Of a stretch of 5,621 nucleotides of DNA, positions 1 through 5,617 are shown in pieces. Origin of the DNA: an archaeon. Lineage in GTDB: Archaea > Asgardarchaeota > Hermodarchaeia > Hermodarchaeales > Hermodarchaeaceae. Position numbers and translations under genes: made by a program. A model generated the notes under the pieces. That model ran no database searches. It was not told where the DNA came from and saw only the letters and a list, made by a program, of their open reading frames with translations. The DNA lies in the NCBI GenBank assembly GCA_016550415.1, contig JABXGU010000121.1, positions 1 through 5,621 of the forward strand, written 5' to 3'. Position 1 is the first letter of the stretch. Each line of letters begins with the position of its first letter.

Positions 1-1073
1 GTCATCTCATCCTTTGTCCGGGTTCCTGTCTTATCTGAGCAAATTACAGTGGCAGCTCCTAGTGTCTCGACTGCAGGTAACCTTCTGATGATGGCGTTCC
101 GCTTAATCATTCTCTGTACTCCGAGGGCTAATGTGATAGTTACAACGGCTGGCAATCCCTCAGGAATTGCAGCTACAGCTAGGGCAACAGCAGTAATGAA
201 GAGTTGTATTGGTTCTGCAGAATGAAAGATAACTTGAACTCCAAATACAACCATACAAATAATGAGAATGCCGATGCCCAGCTGTTTTCCAAGCCGCTCC
301 ATTCGCTTCTGGAGAGGTGTCTCCTTCTCCTCAGCAGTCTGAATCATTTCTGCAATGCGACCAATCTCAGTTGTCATACCGGTTTTACAAACAACTGCGA
401 GTCCCCGACCAGATGTTATCACAGTCCCTGAATGAACTATATTTTTACGATCTGCTATTGGAGTGTTCCGGGAAAGAACAGAGGAAGCCATTTTCTTCAC
501 AGGAAGCGATTCACCTGTTAGAGAAGCCTCATCAGTGTAAAGATTATGAGATTCAATAATGCGAGCATCAGCAGGAAGACGGTCTCCGGTTTCAAGGCGA
601 AGAATATCTCCTGGTACAACCTCACTTGCTGGAACATCAATTGGCTCACCGCCCCTAATTATATGAGCACGGGGAGCTGCCATTTCCTTAAGGGCTTCAA
701 TGGCTTTCTCAGCCCTGTATTCTTGGACGAAACCCATGATGGCATTTATTATCACGATTACCATGATGACAATGGTATCAAGAGGGAGATCTGCTGTAGC
801 ATGAATTATGTTTTCTAAATAGGTTACAATGGCAGAGATGCCAGCAGCAAATAATAAGATTATAACAAGAAAGTCTTTGAATTGGGCTGCAAACATCGCC
901 CATGGACTGGGGCCAGGAATAGCAAGAAGTTCGTTTGCTCCATACTCATCTAGGCGTCTTGTCGCCTCCTCTTGTGATAAACCCTTCTCCGTCACATTAA
1001 GCTGATCCATAACAGCGGATGCTTCCAATGTATGTGGTTGAGGAGGCAAATCACTCAGCATATACACGTCCAT
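1..1073 (-). CDS. P-type (IIA, SERCA/PacL-like) cation-transporting ATPase, N-terminal part, cut by window edge
   Basis: An open frame of 357 codons starts at ATG 1073 and leaves the window without a stop. It covers about 40% of a family protein of roughly 900 residues. Visible in order: a cation-ATPase N-terminal domain (about residues 12-80); M1 (about 59-86) and M2 (about 97-117); an actuator domain with PGD at 154-156 and the dephosphorylation loop TGES at 186-189; M3 (about 264-284); M4 with AAIPEGLP at 301-308, whose Glu305 corresponds to a Ca-site glutamate of SERCA; and the phosphorylation site DKTGT at 347-351 with Asp347 as the phosphorylated residue. The M4 motif and the following [12 protein letters not shown] stretch are typical of type IIA calcium pumps, so ATP-driven Ca2+ (or Mn2+) transport across the cytoplasmic membrane is the likely role. 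Substrate is inferred because M5-M6 lie outside the window. Oddity: residue 352, after DKTGT, is Arg (CGG, 18-20) where the family has Leu/Ile/Val/Met. No clear Shine-Dalgarno precedes the start; Met5 is an alternative. Confidence 0.93.
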   Translation of the reverse strand, partial: MDVYMLSDLPPQPHTLEASAVMDQLNVTEKGLSQEEATRRLDEYGANELLAIPGPSPWAMFAAQFKDFLVIILLFAAGISAIVTYLENIIHATADLPLDTIVIMVIVIINAIMGFVQEYRAEKAIEALKEMAAPRAHIIRGGEPIDVPASEVVPGDILRLETGDRLPADARIIESHNLYTDEASLTGESLPVKKMASSVLSRNTPIADRKNIVHSGTVITSGRGLAVVCKTGMTTEIGRIAEMIQTAEEKETPLQKRMERLGKQLGIGILIICMVVFGVQVIFHSAEPIQLFITAVALAVAAIPEGLPAVVTITLALGVQRMIKRNAIIRRLPAVETLGAATVICSDKTGTRTKDEM

Positions 1074-1136
1074 TCATGCAATGTTACATTAGGATTAAGG
1101 GTTCTGAATTGCATGCTTCCAAAATAATCGCATTCA

Positions 1137-1144
1137 TTTAAAAT
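1137..1144 (-). promoter_or_regulatory. Candidate TATA box for the P-type ATPase gene
   Basis: The minus strand reads TTTTAAAT here, about 65 nt upstream of the ATG at 1073. An archaeal start about 25 nt downstream would give a leader of roughly 40 nt. The 136-bp gap between ahaE and this gene (1074-1209) is AT-rich and also holds the palindrome TATTATAATA at 1192-1201, just after the ahaE stop, which is a second TATA-like candidate. The gap suggests the pump is transcribed separately from ahaHE. This is inference from composition and position only. Confidence 0.3.
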
Positions 1145-1209
1145 TGTGTATCTAAAACATAAACTGTTATTTGTCTTCTTTGATTTCACTCTATTATAAT
1201 AAGCAATAG

Positions 1210-1848
1210 CTAGCCTTTCTCTTGGAAGATGGTTTGGGCAATAATAGTACGATATTGTCGTTCAACTTGAGCAAGGAGGGTTTCAAGCCGATAGTCTACA
1301 GTAATATTTCCTTCTTGATTTTGTACAAGAAGACCACCAAGACAATTGATTCCTTTCTTATCGATAGTAACTTTAGTTTTACCTACTGTTAATATTCCTA
1401 TACCAGAAGCTAACCCCGAGATCACCGTTAAGGTGGAATGGTCCTCCTATCGAGCTAGAATCACCAAGTTACCACCACCAATTTGTCCTCCTGCTGAGAT
1501 GATAAGACCTTTGAGGAAAGCTTTGTATTGGGCTTTACTTCGTTCCTTCTCAAAGCGTTGACGAGCCTTATTGAACGCTTCTGTAATTAGAGCAGCTTTA
1601 GCATCTAGGATTTGCATATGGGCATCGCTTCTTGCTTTTCCTAAGAGTCGGTCACCTCGTCCCCGAGCAATCTGGCGTTGCCGTTCAGCCCAACCTGCCA
1701 ATTGCGCCTTGGCACTTACTTGACCATCAGCTACAATCTTTGCTGCAGCCTTTTCAGCCTCTTTCAGGATCCGCTGCGCTTCTGCCTTTGCATCTTGAAG
1801 GATTGACTGTTGAATTGATGTTGTTGATTTGGAGGGAGAGTCACTCAT
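1210..1848 (-). CDS. ahaE: A-type ATP synthase subunit E (peripheral stalk), interrupted by an in-frame amber codon
   Basis: Subunit E pairs with subunit H to form the peripheral stalk that holds the A1 catalytic head against rotation. The frame from ATG 1848 to TAG 1210-1212 has 212 positions, close to the usual length of about 200. Residues 1-115 are a charged Ala/Lys/Glu-rich helix with the family-like stretch around residues 80-100 (LDAKAALITEAF). The C-terminal part (about 116-212) is the globular head-binding domain, with GGGNLVI before the break and GGLLV, then TVDYRLETLL, near the end. Codon 134 is TAG (1447-1449); the same frame continues with family-like sequence, so there is no frameshift. 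As written the product would be 133 residues, lacking most of the C-terminal domain; the downstream 71 codons could start at GTG 1425. Read-through, reinitiation, recent mutation and sequencing error are all possible. The start is well supported: it overlaps the ahaH stop as ATGA and has GGAGGTG at 1856-1862 with a 7-nt spacer. Confidence 0.88.
1443..1449 (-). other. In-frame amber codon of ahaE overlapping a Shine-Dalgarno-like AGGAGG
   Basis: On the minus strand the codons read CGA TAG GAG GAC, so the amber codon (1447-1449) overlaps AGGAGG (1443-1448). The nearest in-frame conventional start downstream is GTG 1425, with a 17-nt spacer that is long for a ribosome binding site. The octamer ATAGGAGG also occurs at the real stop/start junction before ahaC (2646-2653), where the ATG follows after a 7-nt spacer. 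The sequence facts are direct; any role in reinitiation is inference. Confidence 0.6.
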
Positions 1849-2171
1849 TTTCCAACACCTCCAAGCGCGTAAACTTGTTTGAGAATAAGGTCAACCGCTT
1901 TTGCCATGTTACTGGAACCGAGCTCTTCAAGGGCTTTGATATCACTTTCTGCCTTGTCTGCTATTTTCTTCACCTTCGTCTTTGCATCTTTTTCGACTTC
2001 GAGACGAAGAGCTTCTATCTCTTTTAGGAGTTCTTCACGAACTTTTTGCACCAGTTCACGGGCTTGCCTTTCAGCATTATTTTTTATCTGCTCGGCTTTT
2101 TCCCGAGCCTTTTCCACTATCTGTTCAGCTTCTGTCTCAGCCTGTTGAACTTCAGACAAGAACTCGCTCAT
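1845..2171 (-). CDS. ahaH: A-type ATP synthase subunit H (peripheral stalk)
   Basis: This gene encodes a 108-residue protein that is almost entirely a charged coiled coil: repeated AE, KAREKAEQ and ERQARELV segments over about residues 7-80, then a less charged end with a Leu/Val/Ile-rich segment and GGVGK. Length, composition and position directly upstream of subunit E match archaeal AhaH, the G-like partner that forms the EH stalk of the A-ATP synthase on the cytoplasmic face. The stop TGA (1845-1847) overlaps the ahaE ATG, implying translational coupling and near-equal synthesis of the two partners. Start choice: GTG 2180, ATG 2174 and ATG 2171 are in frame; ATG 2171 is preferred because GGTGA lies 5 nt upstream and the protein then begins MSEFLSEV, as is usual in the family. 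Low-complexity coiled coils resemble many proteins, so the call rests strongly on context. Confidence 0.85.
   Translation of the reverse strand: MSEFLSEVQQAETEAEQIVEKAREKAEQIKNNAERQARELVQKVREELLKEIEALRLEVEKDAKTKVKKIADKAESDIKALEELGSSNMAKAVDLILKQVYALGGVGK
1856..1862 (-). promoter_or_regulatory. Ribosome binding site for ahaE, inside the ahaH 3' end
   Basis: GGAGGTG on the minus strand is a near-complete match to the archaeal anti-Shine-Dalgarno sequence, 7 nt before ATG 1848. It fixes the ahaE start and shows that ahaE is translated from the ahaH message. Confidence 0.8.
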
Positions 2172-2418
2172 CATATTCACCGTTCGCCATAAGGGAAAAC
2201 AGGGTTGGATAGATGCATTCCAACAATGGAATTTCCTAATAAGCGTTGTTCTTATTATGCACCACTTCTAATTCAAGTGAAACAAACATTTGGCGAAAAC
2301 TTAAGAGTGGAATATCATCTAATTTCGGTTTCAAGCAGATTCGCCAGTTGAATCATGGAAACCTGTTAAGGGACGCATTTGCCGCTGGCGCGTACTAAGA
2401 AGAACCTGATGAAACATC
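2172..2418. promoter_or_regulatory. Divergent intergenic region between ahaHE and the AtpZ-like/ahaC unit
   Basis: This 247-bp stretch has no credible gene and must hold promoters for both divergent units. The 7-mer TTCGCCA occurs at 2183-2189 and 2340-2346 and inverted (TGGCGAA) at 2291-2297; a partial copy (TGGCG) lies at 2386-2390. A weak TATA-like candidate for the plus-strand unit is the CGAAAACTTAAGAG stretch near 2294-2307. On the minus strand, AT-rich sequence around 2240-2260 could serve ahaH. No strong consensus TATA box is seen, so promoter positions are tentative. Confidence 0.5.
2217..2232. repeat. Short inverted repeat ATTCCA-ACAA-TGGAAT
   Basis: Two perfect 6-bp arms are separated by 4 bases, 46 bp upstream of the ahaH ATG. 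It could be an operator half-site pair or a weak leader hairpin. The arms are short enough to arise by chance. Confidence 0.35.
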
Positions 2419-2649
2419 ATGAGTGAGGCTCCTCCTGAATCATGTGGTCGCACTTTTCGATACACGTCCATTGCATGTGAAATTCTTATCTTCGCTTTGG
2501 TGGGCTGGCTTGTAGGACCATTTATCTTTGGTCCAAACGGTGATGTTTTAGGGATGCTTATTGGTGCATTACTTGGCATCCTTATGATGTTCATAACATT
2601 ATGTTACCTTGCAGGCCTTTTTGGAAGTAAAAGAGAGGAAAGCGAATAG
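2419..2649 (+). CDS. Small two-helix membrane protein, AtpZ/AtpI-like
   Basis: The 76-residue protein has a short polar N-terminus, a first membrane helix (about 16-38) containing Glu21 and a G-W-L-V-G pattern, a short loop with GPNGD at 38-42, a second helix (about 43-66) with LIGALLG, and a charged KREESE tail. This layout, with an acidic residue early in helix 1, glycine-patterned helices and an Asp near the loop, resembles the AtpZ/AtpI family encoded beside bacterial F- and N-type ATP synthases, where members are linked to c-ring assembly or Mg2+/Ca2+ handling. The gene ends 12 bp before ahaC, so co-transcription is very likely and supports an ATP-synthase role. The start is secure because TGA lies in frame at 2410-2412 and no other Met precedes 2419; its ribosome binding site is poor. 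Similarity is by pattern, so an unrelated small membrane protein remains possible. It is not a normal subunit K: there is no ion-binding carboxylate deep in helix 2. Confidence 0.6.
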   Translation: MSEAPPESCGRTFRYTSIACEILIFALVGWLVGPFIFGPNGDVLGMLIGALLGILMMFITLCYLAGLFGSKREESE

Positions 2650-2654
2650 GAGGT
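2649..2654 (+). promoter_or_regulatory. Ribosome binding site for ahaC
   Basis: GGAGGT begins on the last base of the upstream gene's TAG stop and lies 7 nt before ATG 2662. The overlap of stop and binding site suggests translational coupling of the two genes. Confidence 0.8.
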
Positions 2655-2661
2655 CTAAGCT

Positions 2662-3711
2662 ATGTCAGTTGCGCAATACAGTTACATCAATGCGAAAATT
2701 CGAGCACGAAAAGCTGACCTCCTTACTGTTGAACAATGGGATGCACTTCTTGGTGCCCGTGACATGACGGCGGCACTTCGAATCTTGGATGCAACAGGTT
2801 ATTCTGAACTTGTAAGAGAATTTGACACCCAAACATCCCCACTTGAAGTAGAAAGGGCACTCCAACTCGATTTTGGAAAAGTCCTAATGGAAATCACAAA
2901 TGATGCGCCTGGATCTGTGCAGCATCTTATGAGTAATGTTAGTCGGAAATTCCAAAAAGAAGTTGTCAAAACACTCCTACGGCTTCGTTCCACCGACGCA
3001 GATCACGAGACGGCTGAACGGCTTCTTGTTCCCATGAGTCCTTTTACATTGGAAAAACTCCGTGATTTAGTGAAAGCTAGTAATCTACAAACCCTTATCT
3101 CTCAACTGCCAGACACAGTCTTTCGTAGAATCCTTGAAGAAAAACTCCCAAAGTATGAGGAATCCGGCGAGTTAATTGTACTTGAGCAAACCCTTGATAA
3201 TTTCGTACTCCAAAACCTCTTTGACCAGAGTCAACAACTCCGCGGACTTGACAAACAAGCTACTATTGATCTTATAGGACTAGAAATCGACCTCGTTAAC
3301 CTAATGATTACTCTTAGAAGCCAATTCTTGGGAATCCCTGCCCCCGAAGCAGAATCATTGCTAATCGAAACCGAATATAAACTACCTCGCAGCCTGTGCC
3401 GCACTGCAATACAACAAGAAACACTTGAACAAAGAATACGAGTCCTTCAAGAAAGCCATTATGGACCATTAGTGAAACAAAGCTGGGAAGCCTACGAGCA
3501 GTTTCAAACACTCCATGTCTTCGAACGCAGTTTTCATCAGCAAATTCAAGCCACTAGCAAAGATACAATGCTCGGATACCCTTTCCATTTTGGTGTCATA
3601 CTCGGGTACCTCAACCTCAAATGGTATGAAACTCTCAATCTCAAAGCCTTATTAAATGGGAAAGCGGAGAATCTTGAACCTCATATCATCCGTAGAGCAT
3701 TAATCAGGTAA
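2662..3711 (+). CDS. ahaC: A-type ATP synthase subunit C (V-type subunit d homologue)
   Basis: The 349-residue length fits the AC39/subunit d family (about 340-390). The N-terminal YSYINAKIRARKADLL (6-21), followed by an LLGARD segment, matches the family start (YxYxNARVRAxKxxLL). The rest is an alpha-helical protein with no membrane segment, and the last 46 residues (304-349: YPFHFG, ILGYLNLKWYE, NLKALLNGKAE, IIRRALI) match the family ending, where a helix with a conserved Glu precedes an NLR/NLK motif. Subunit C is the funnel-shaped socket that sits on the membrane K ring and receives the D/F central shaft. It follows the AtpZ-like gene by 12 bp and precedes the PIN-like gene by 27 bp on the same strand. 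In many archaea ahaC lies between ahaE and ahaF; here E is divergent and F, A, B and D do not follow, which is an unusual arrangement. Confidence 0.93.
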   Translation: MSVAQYSYINAKIRARKADLLTVEQWDALLGARDMTAALRILDATGYSELVREFDTQTSPLEVERALQLDFGKVLMEITNDAPGSVQHLMSNVSRKFQKEVVKTLLRLRSTDADHETAERLLVPMSPFTLEKLRDLVKASNLQTLISQLPDTVFRRILEEKLPKYEESGELIVLEQTLDNFVLQNLFDQSQQLRGLDKQATIDLIGLEIDLVNLMITLRSQFLGIPAPEAESLLIETEYKLPRSLCRTAIQQETLEQRIRVLQESHYGPLVKQSWEAYEQFQTLHVFERSFHQQIQATSKDTMLGYPFHFGVILGYLNLKWYETLNLKALLNGKAENLEPHIIRRALIR

Positions 3712-3738
3712 CATACACTTGTTGGAAGTAAAGAACAG

Positions 3739-4113
3739 ATGGACAACCAGCACCTCCTTTTCGATGAGAATCTCTCAACTTCTCCAAAAACCTTGAGTGG
3801 TCAGCTTCACCAACTTCTTGAAAAAAGAGGATGGACCTGCCATTCAGTCCATGAATACCCTGAATTAATCGGACATCCAGATGAAGAGGTTATAGCTTAT
3901 GCAAAGCGAAACGGATGGGCGTTACTTACCCTAGATAAGAGGATGGCATACATTGCAGTAAAGGAGCGGGTTGATGTCTACCTGGTTCTTCATGAAAAAC
4001 GCGCTGGAGATACAGGCGAAATGGAAGAGTTAACAGTAGTACACCTTGAGCCATTCGCTGATGTCCAAGCCCGTACAAGCTTTGAAGCCCAATTAGCTTC
4101 AGATGAAAAGTAG
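3739..4113 (+). CDS. DUF5615 / Mut7-C-like PIN-fold protein
   Basis: This 124-residue protein has the DUF5615 pattern: an N-terminal beta strand leading into the acidic pair Asp9-Glu10 (LLFDENLS, 6-13), a helix LHQLLEKRGW (23-32), HPDEEVIAYAKRNGW (46-60) with Asp48, and the strand ALLTLDKRM (61-69) with Asp66. These acidic residues correspond to the metal-binding set of PIN-like nucleases, so metal-dependent RNA cleavage is the family expectation, not shown here. Related proteins are often the toxin of a pair with a DUF433-type antitoxin, but no small partner gene lies next to it. It starts 27 bp after ahaC with only a weak binding site (GGAAG at 3724-3728), so it may be a downstream passenger of the ATP-synthase unit. 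The C-terminal part (about 75-124: VDVYLVLHEK, VVHLEPF) gives the last strands of the fold. It ends in TAG. Confidence 0.75.
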   Translation: MDNQHLLFDENLSTSPKTLSGQLHQLLEKRGWTCHSVHEYPELIGHPDEEVIAYAKRNGWALLTLDKRMAYIAVKERVDVYLVLHEKRAGDTGEMEELTVVHLEPFADVQARTSFEAQLASDEK

Positions 4114-4136
4114 TCTTAAGAGAAATCTTAGGATTA
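4111..4136 (+). terminator. 11-bp hairpin with GAAA tetraloop spanning the PIN-like gene stop codon
   Basis: The arms TAGTCTTAAGA (4111-4121) and TCTTAGGATTA (4126-4136) pair over all 11 positions, with two G-U wobbles, around a GAAA loop (4122-4125). The wobbles become A-C mismatches on the minus strand, so the structure belongs to the plus-strand transcript. It begins exactly at the TAG stop codon and lies in the 47-bp convergent gap before the phosphorylase gene. A role in 3'-end formation or transcript stability is plausible. It lacks the U-run usual at archaeal terminators, so termination itself is unproven. Confidence 0.5.
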
Positions 4137-4160
4137 ACATATAGCGGTAAATATTATCCC

Positions 4161-5084
4161 CTAGCTTTTGCAAAGCTCAAGCATTGCATCAAGTCCTGTT
4201 TGTATAGCTCTTTCAACTGCAGACCCATAATCTTCTAAGAAGGTACCTTTGGGACGATTAGCAATTATTGGGCAGATTGTTCCACCTCGATAACCCATGT
4301 GTCTTGTCAAATGAAGTAGAAGACTTGTCTCCATCTCGAAATTTACGACCTTCAAACCATCAACATTTAGAGTCGCCAAATGTTCCTGCAATCCTGGCAC
4401 AGTTATCCTAAGACCAGGAATATCTCTTCCCTGAGGGGCAAAAAATCCAGACGCTGTAGCAGTGATACCAACAACATGTGTTCCCTTTGCATGCTTTACC
4501 AACATTTCTACAACTTCAGGTGACGCCTTTGAAACATAAGGATGAATCTTGCCCTTAAACCGCCTCCCTTTGGGCGTAGCCTCACTAATAATCCTGTACC
4601 CCTCTTCCTCGATTCTAATACTGGTTTCATCGGCAGCAGGTTGATCATAGAACATTCCAGTATTATCCAATCCGATAGAATAGGCAGAAATCGCTAATGT
4701 GCCAACATCAACGTCCTTTTGCAGACCACCAGAAGTACCCAATCTAATAACTGTCAAAGGTTGAGCATCCTCCCTTCTTACCCTCTTTTCAAGGTCGAAT
4801 TCGTTCAAGCCAAAAGCCTCAACCAAAACAATCTCAACATTATCAGTACCAATACCCGTACCAATCACCGTAATAGGCATCCCTCGATAAGAACCTGTAC
4901 GGGTCACAAATTCCCGATTTTGCACTTTGTGTTCGATATTACCAAAATGGGCTGCAACCTTATCGGCTCTTTTAGGGTCACCGACAACAAGAATATTTCT
5001 AGAAATTTGATTCGATCTTACTCCTAAATGATAGATTTTACCATCAACGACAATCAATTCAGATGCTTTAACAGGCTCGACCAC
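4161..5084 (-). CDS. udp: Uridine phosphorylase-type nucleoside phosphorylase
   Basis: The 307-residue protein belongs to the PNP/UDP phosphorylase superfamily. It cleaves nucleosides with phosphate to free base and ribose-1-phosphate, in pyrimidine salvage in the cytoplasm. Visible sites: GDPKR at 35-39 (phosphate-binding Gly, Asp, Arg); TGIGTDN at 76-82; RLGTSGG at 114-120 (phosphate-binding Arg114 and Thr117); FFAPQGR at 214-220, whose Gln218 and Arg220 correspond to the uracil-recognising Gln166/Arg168 of the E. coli enzyme; and FEMET at 249-253, the ribose-binding Glu-Met-Glu. The Gln/Arg pair favours uridine over purine nucleosides; substrate preference (uridine, deoxyuridine, thymidine) is inferred. 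It is longer than the E. coli enzyme (about 253), nearer the 300-residue class. The start is GTG 5084 with GGGGA at 5091-5095; an in-frame TAG 18 nt upstream leaves no better start. It is convergent with the ahaC unit and the same strand as the next gene upstream, which ends 122 bp away. Confidence 0.9.
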   Translation of the reverse strand: MVEPVKASELIVVDGKIYHLGVRSNQISRNILVVGDPKRADKVAAHFGNIEHKVQNREFVTRTGSYRGMPITVIGTGIGTDNVEIVLVEAFGLNEFDLEKRVRREDAQPLTVIRLGTSGGLQKDVDVGTLAISAYSIGLDNTGMFYDQPAADETSIRIEEEGYRIISEATPKGRRFKGKIHPYVSKASPEVVEMLVKHAKGTHVVGITATASGFFAPQGRDIPGLRITVPGLQEHLATLNVDGLKVVNFEMETSLLLHLTRHMGYRGGTICPIIANRPKGTFLEDYGSAVERAIQTGLDAMLELCKS

Positions 5085-5114
5085 AATTTTTCCCCAATCC
5101 TAATAGTATTGGAA

Positions 5115-5122
5115 ATTAAAAA
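5115..5122 (-). promoter_or_regulatory. Candidate TATA box for the uridine phosphorylase gene
   Basis: The minus strand reads TTTTTAAT, centred about 35 nt upstream of the GTG start. With archaeal spacing, transcription would begin about 10 nt before the start codon, giving a very short leader. The rest of 5085-5206 shows no gene. This is a composition-based call. Confidence 0.35.
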
Positions 5123-5206
5123 TCCATTTGCGACTTCTATGAAGTAGCTCTGGGATGGCTTGAAACGCCACCAGCTGCAATAATGTAACTATCTGAATGC
5201 TAATAT

Positions 5207-5617
5207 CTAGGAGACGAAGGGGGGACCCCGAGCATAGACAGTAATTTGTCCCACGATGCTAGTAGCGGCTATGGATAAAGTGGATACTGTGATGTTATAG
5301 CCACCAGCAGCATTGAACCAACTTGTAGCAAAAGTACCAGTTCCACTAAATGCTATAGATTCAACTGTAGCCCCATTAGAATCGACGATAGTGACTCCAC
5401 CTGATAATGCAACGAAAGTACTAACTTCAACAACGACCTGCATCTGAGTCTTTGGAATGCCAATAACAACTTCGTATGTCTGCCATGCCACAATAAGACC
5501 AGATGCATTAACTGGTGAAGATAACACTGTACTGGGAAGTGCAAGCCCCAAGTAAATACCAGTCGGCACAATGACAATCAACGCCACAGCCAACACTATC
5601 TTCAACGTCTTGTTCAT
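5207..5617 (-). CDS. Hypothetical membrane-anchored or secreted beta-rich protein
   Basis: The 136-residue protein is not recognised as a family member. Residues 1-6 (MNKTLK) are basic and 7-27 are a strongly hydrophobic helix ending near ALP at 26-28, fitting a signal peptide or N-terminal anchor. The remaining 110 residues are rich in Val, Ser, Thr, Gly and Ala with almost no Lys or Arg, and alternate in a beta-strand pattern, suggesting a small extracellular beta-sandwich. Two N-glycosylation sequons lie in the outer part, at Asn37 (NAS) and Asn108 (NIT), consistent with archaeal surface proteins. No catalytic motif or cysteine is seen. The ATG at 5617 is only 4 bp from the window edge, so its binding site is not visible and an upstream start cannot be excluded, though the signal-like N-terminus makes this start likely. 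The stop is TAG, with another in-frame TAG five codons on. Its relation to the phosphorylase gene is unknown. Confidence 0.72.
   Translation of the reverse strand: MNKTLKIVLAVALIVIVPTGIYLGLALPSTVLSSPVNASGLIVAWQTYEVVIGIPKTQMQVVVEVSTFVALSGGVTIVDSNGATVESIAFSGTGTFATSWFNAAGGYNITVSTLSIAATSIVGQITVYARGPPFVS

Noticed and set aside
204..818. Plus-strand open frames opposite the P-type ATPase
   Set aside because: They are short, overlap each other, encode no recognisable motif and lie antisense to a clearly conserved protein.
1210..1425. The C-terminal 71 codons of ahaE as an independent gene
   Set aside because: They are in the same frame as the upstream part, encode only the second half of the subunit E globular domain, and have no well-spaced ribosome binding site before GTG 1425.
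1425..1449. Frameshift in ahaE
   Set aside because: The frame is unchanged on both sides of the amber codon (423 bases from ATG 1848 to GTG 1425), so the break is a single stop codon.
1632..2212. Plus-strand open frames opposite ahaH and ahaE
   Set aside because: Their composition mirrors the antisense of repetitive coiled-coil codons, and ahaH and ahaE are supported by family pattern and ribosome binding sites.
2342..2390. Inverted repeat CGCCAG / CTGGCG as a hairpin
   Set aside because: The arms are only 6 bp with a loop of about 37 nt, too weak for a hairpin; the sequence partly overlaps the TTCGCCA repeats reported separately.
2331..2594. Minus-strand 87-codon open frame across the AtpZ-like gene
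   Set aside because: It is antisense to a plus-strand gene with a bounded start, coupled stop and plausible membrane topology, and it has no family pattern of its own.
2419..2649. Proteolipid subunit K of the ATP synthase
   Set aside because: Although it has two helices and about the right size, the second helix lacks the buried ion-binding carboxylate and the polar loop of the ring subunit.
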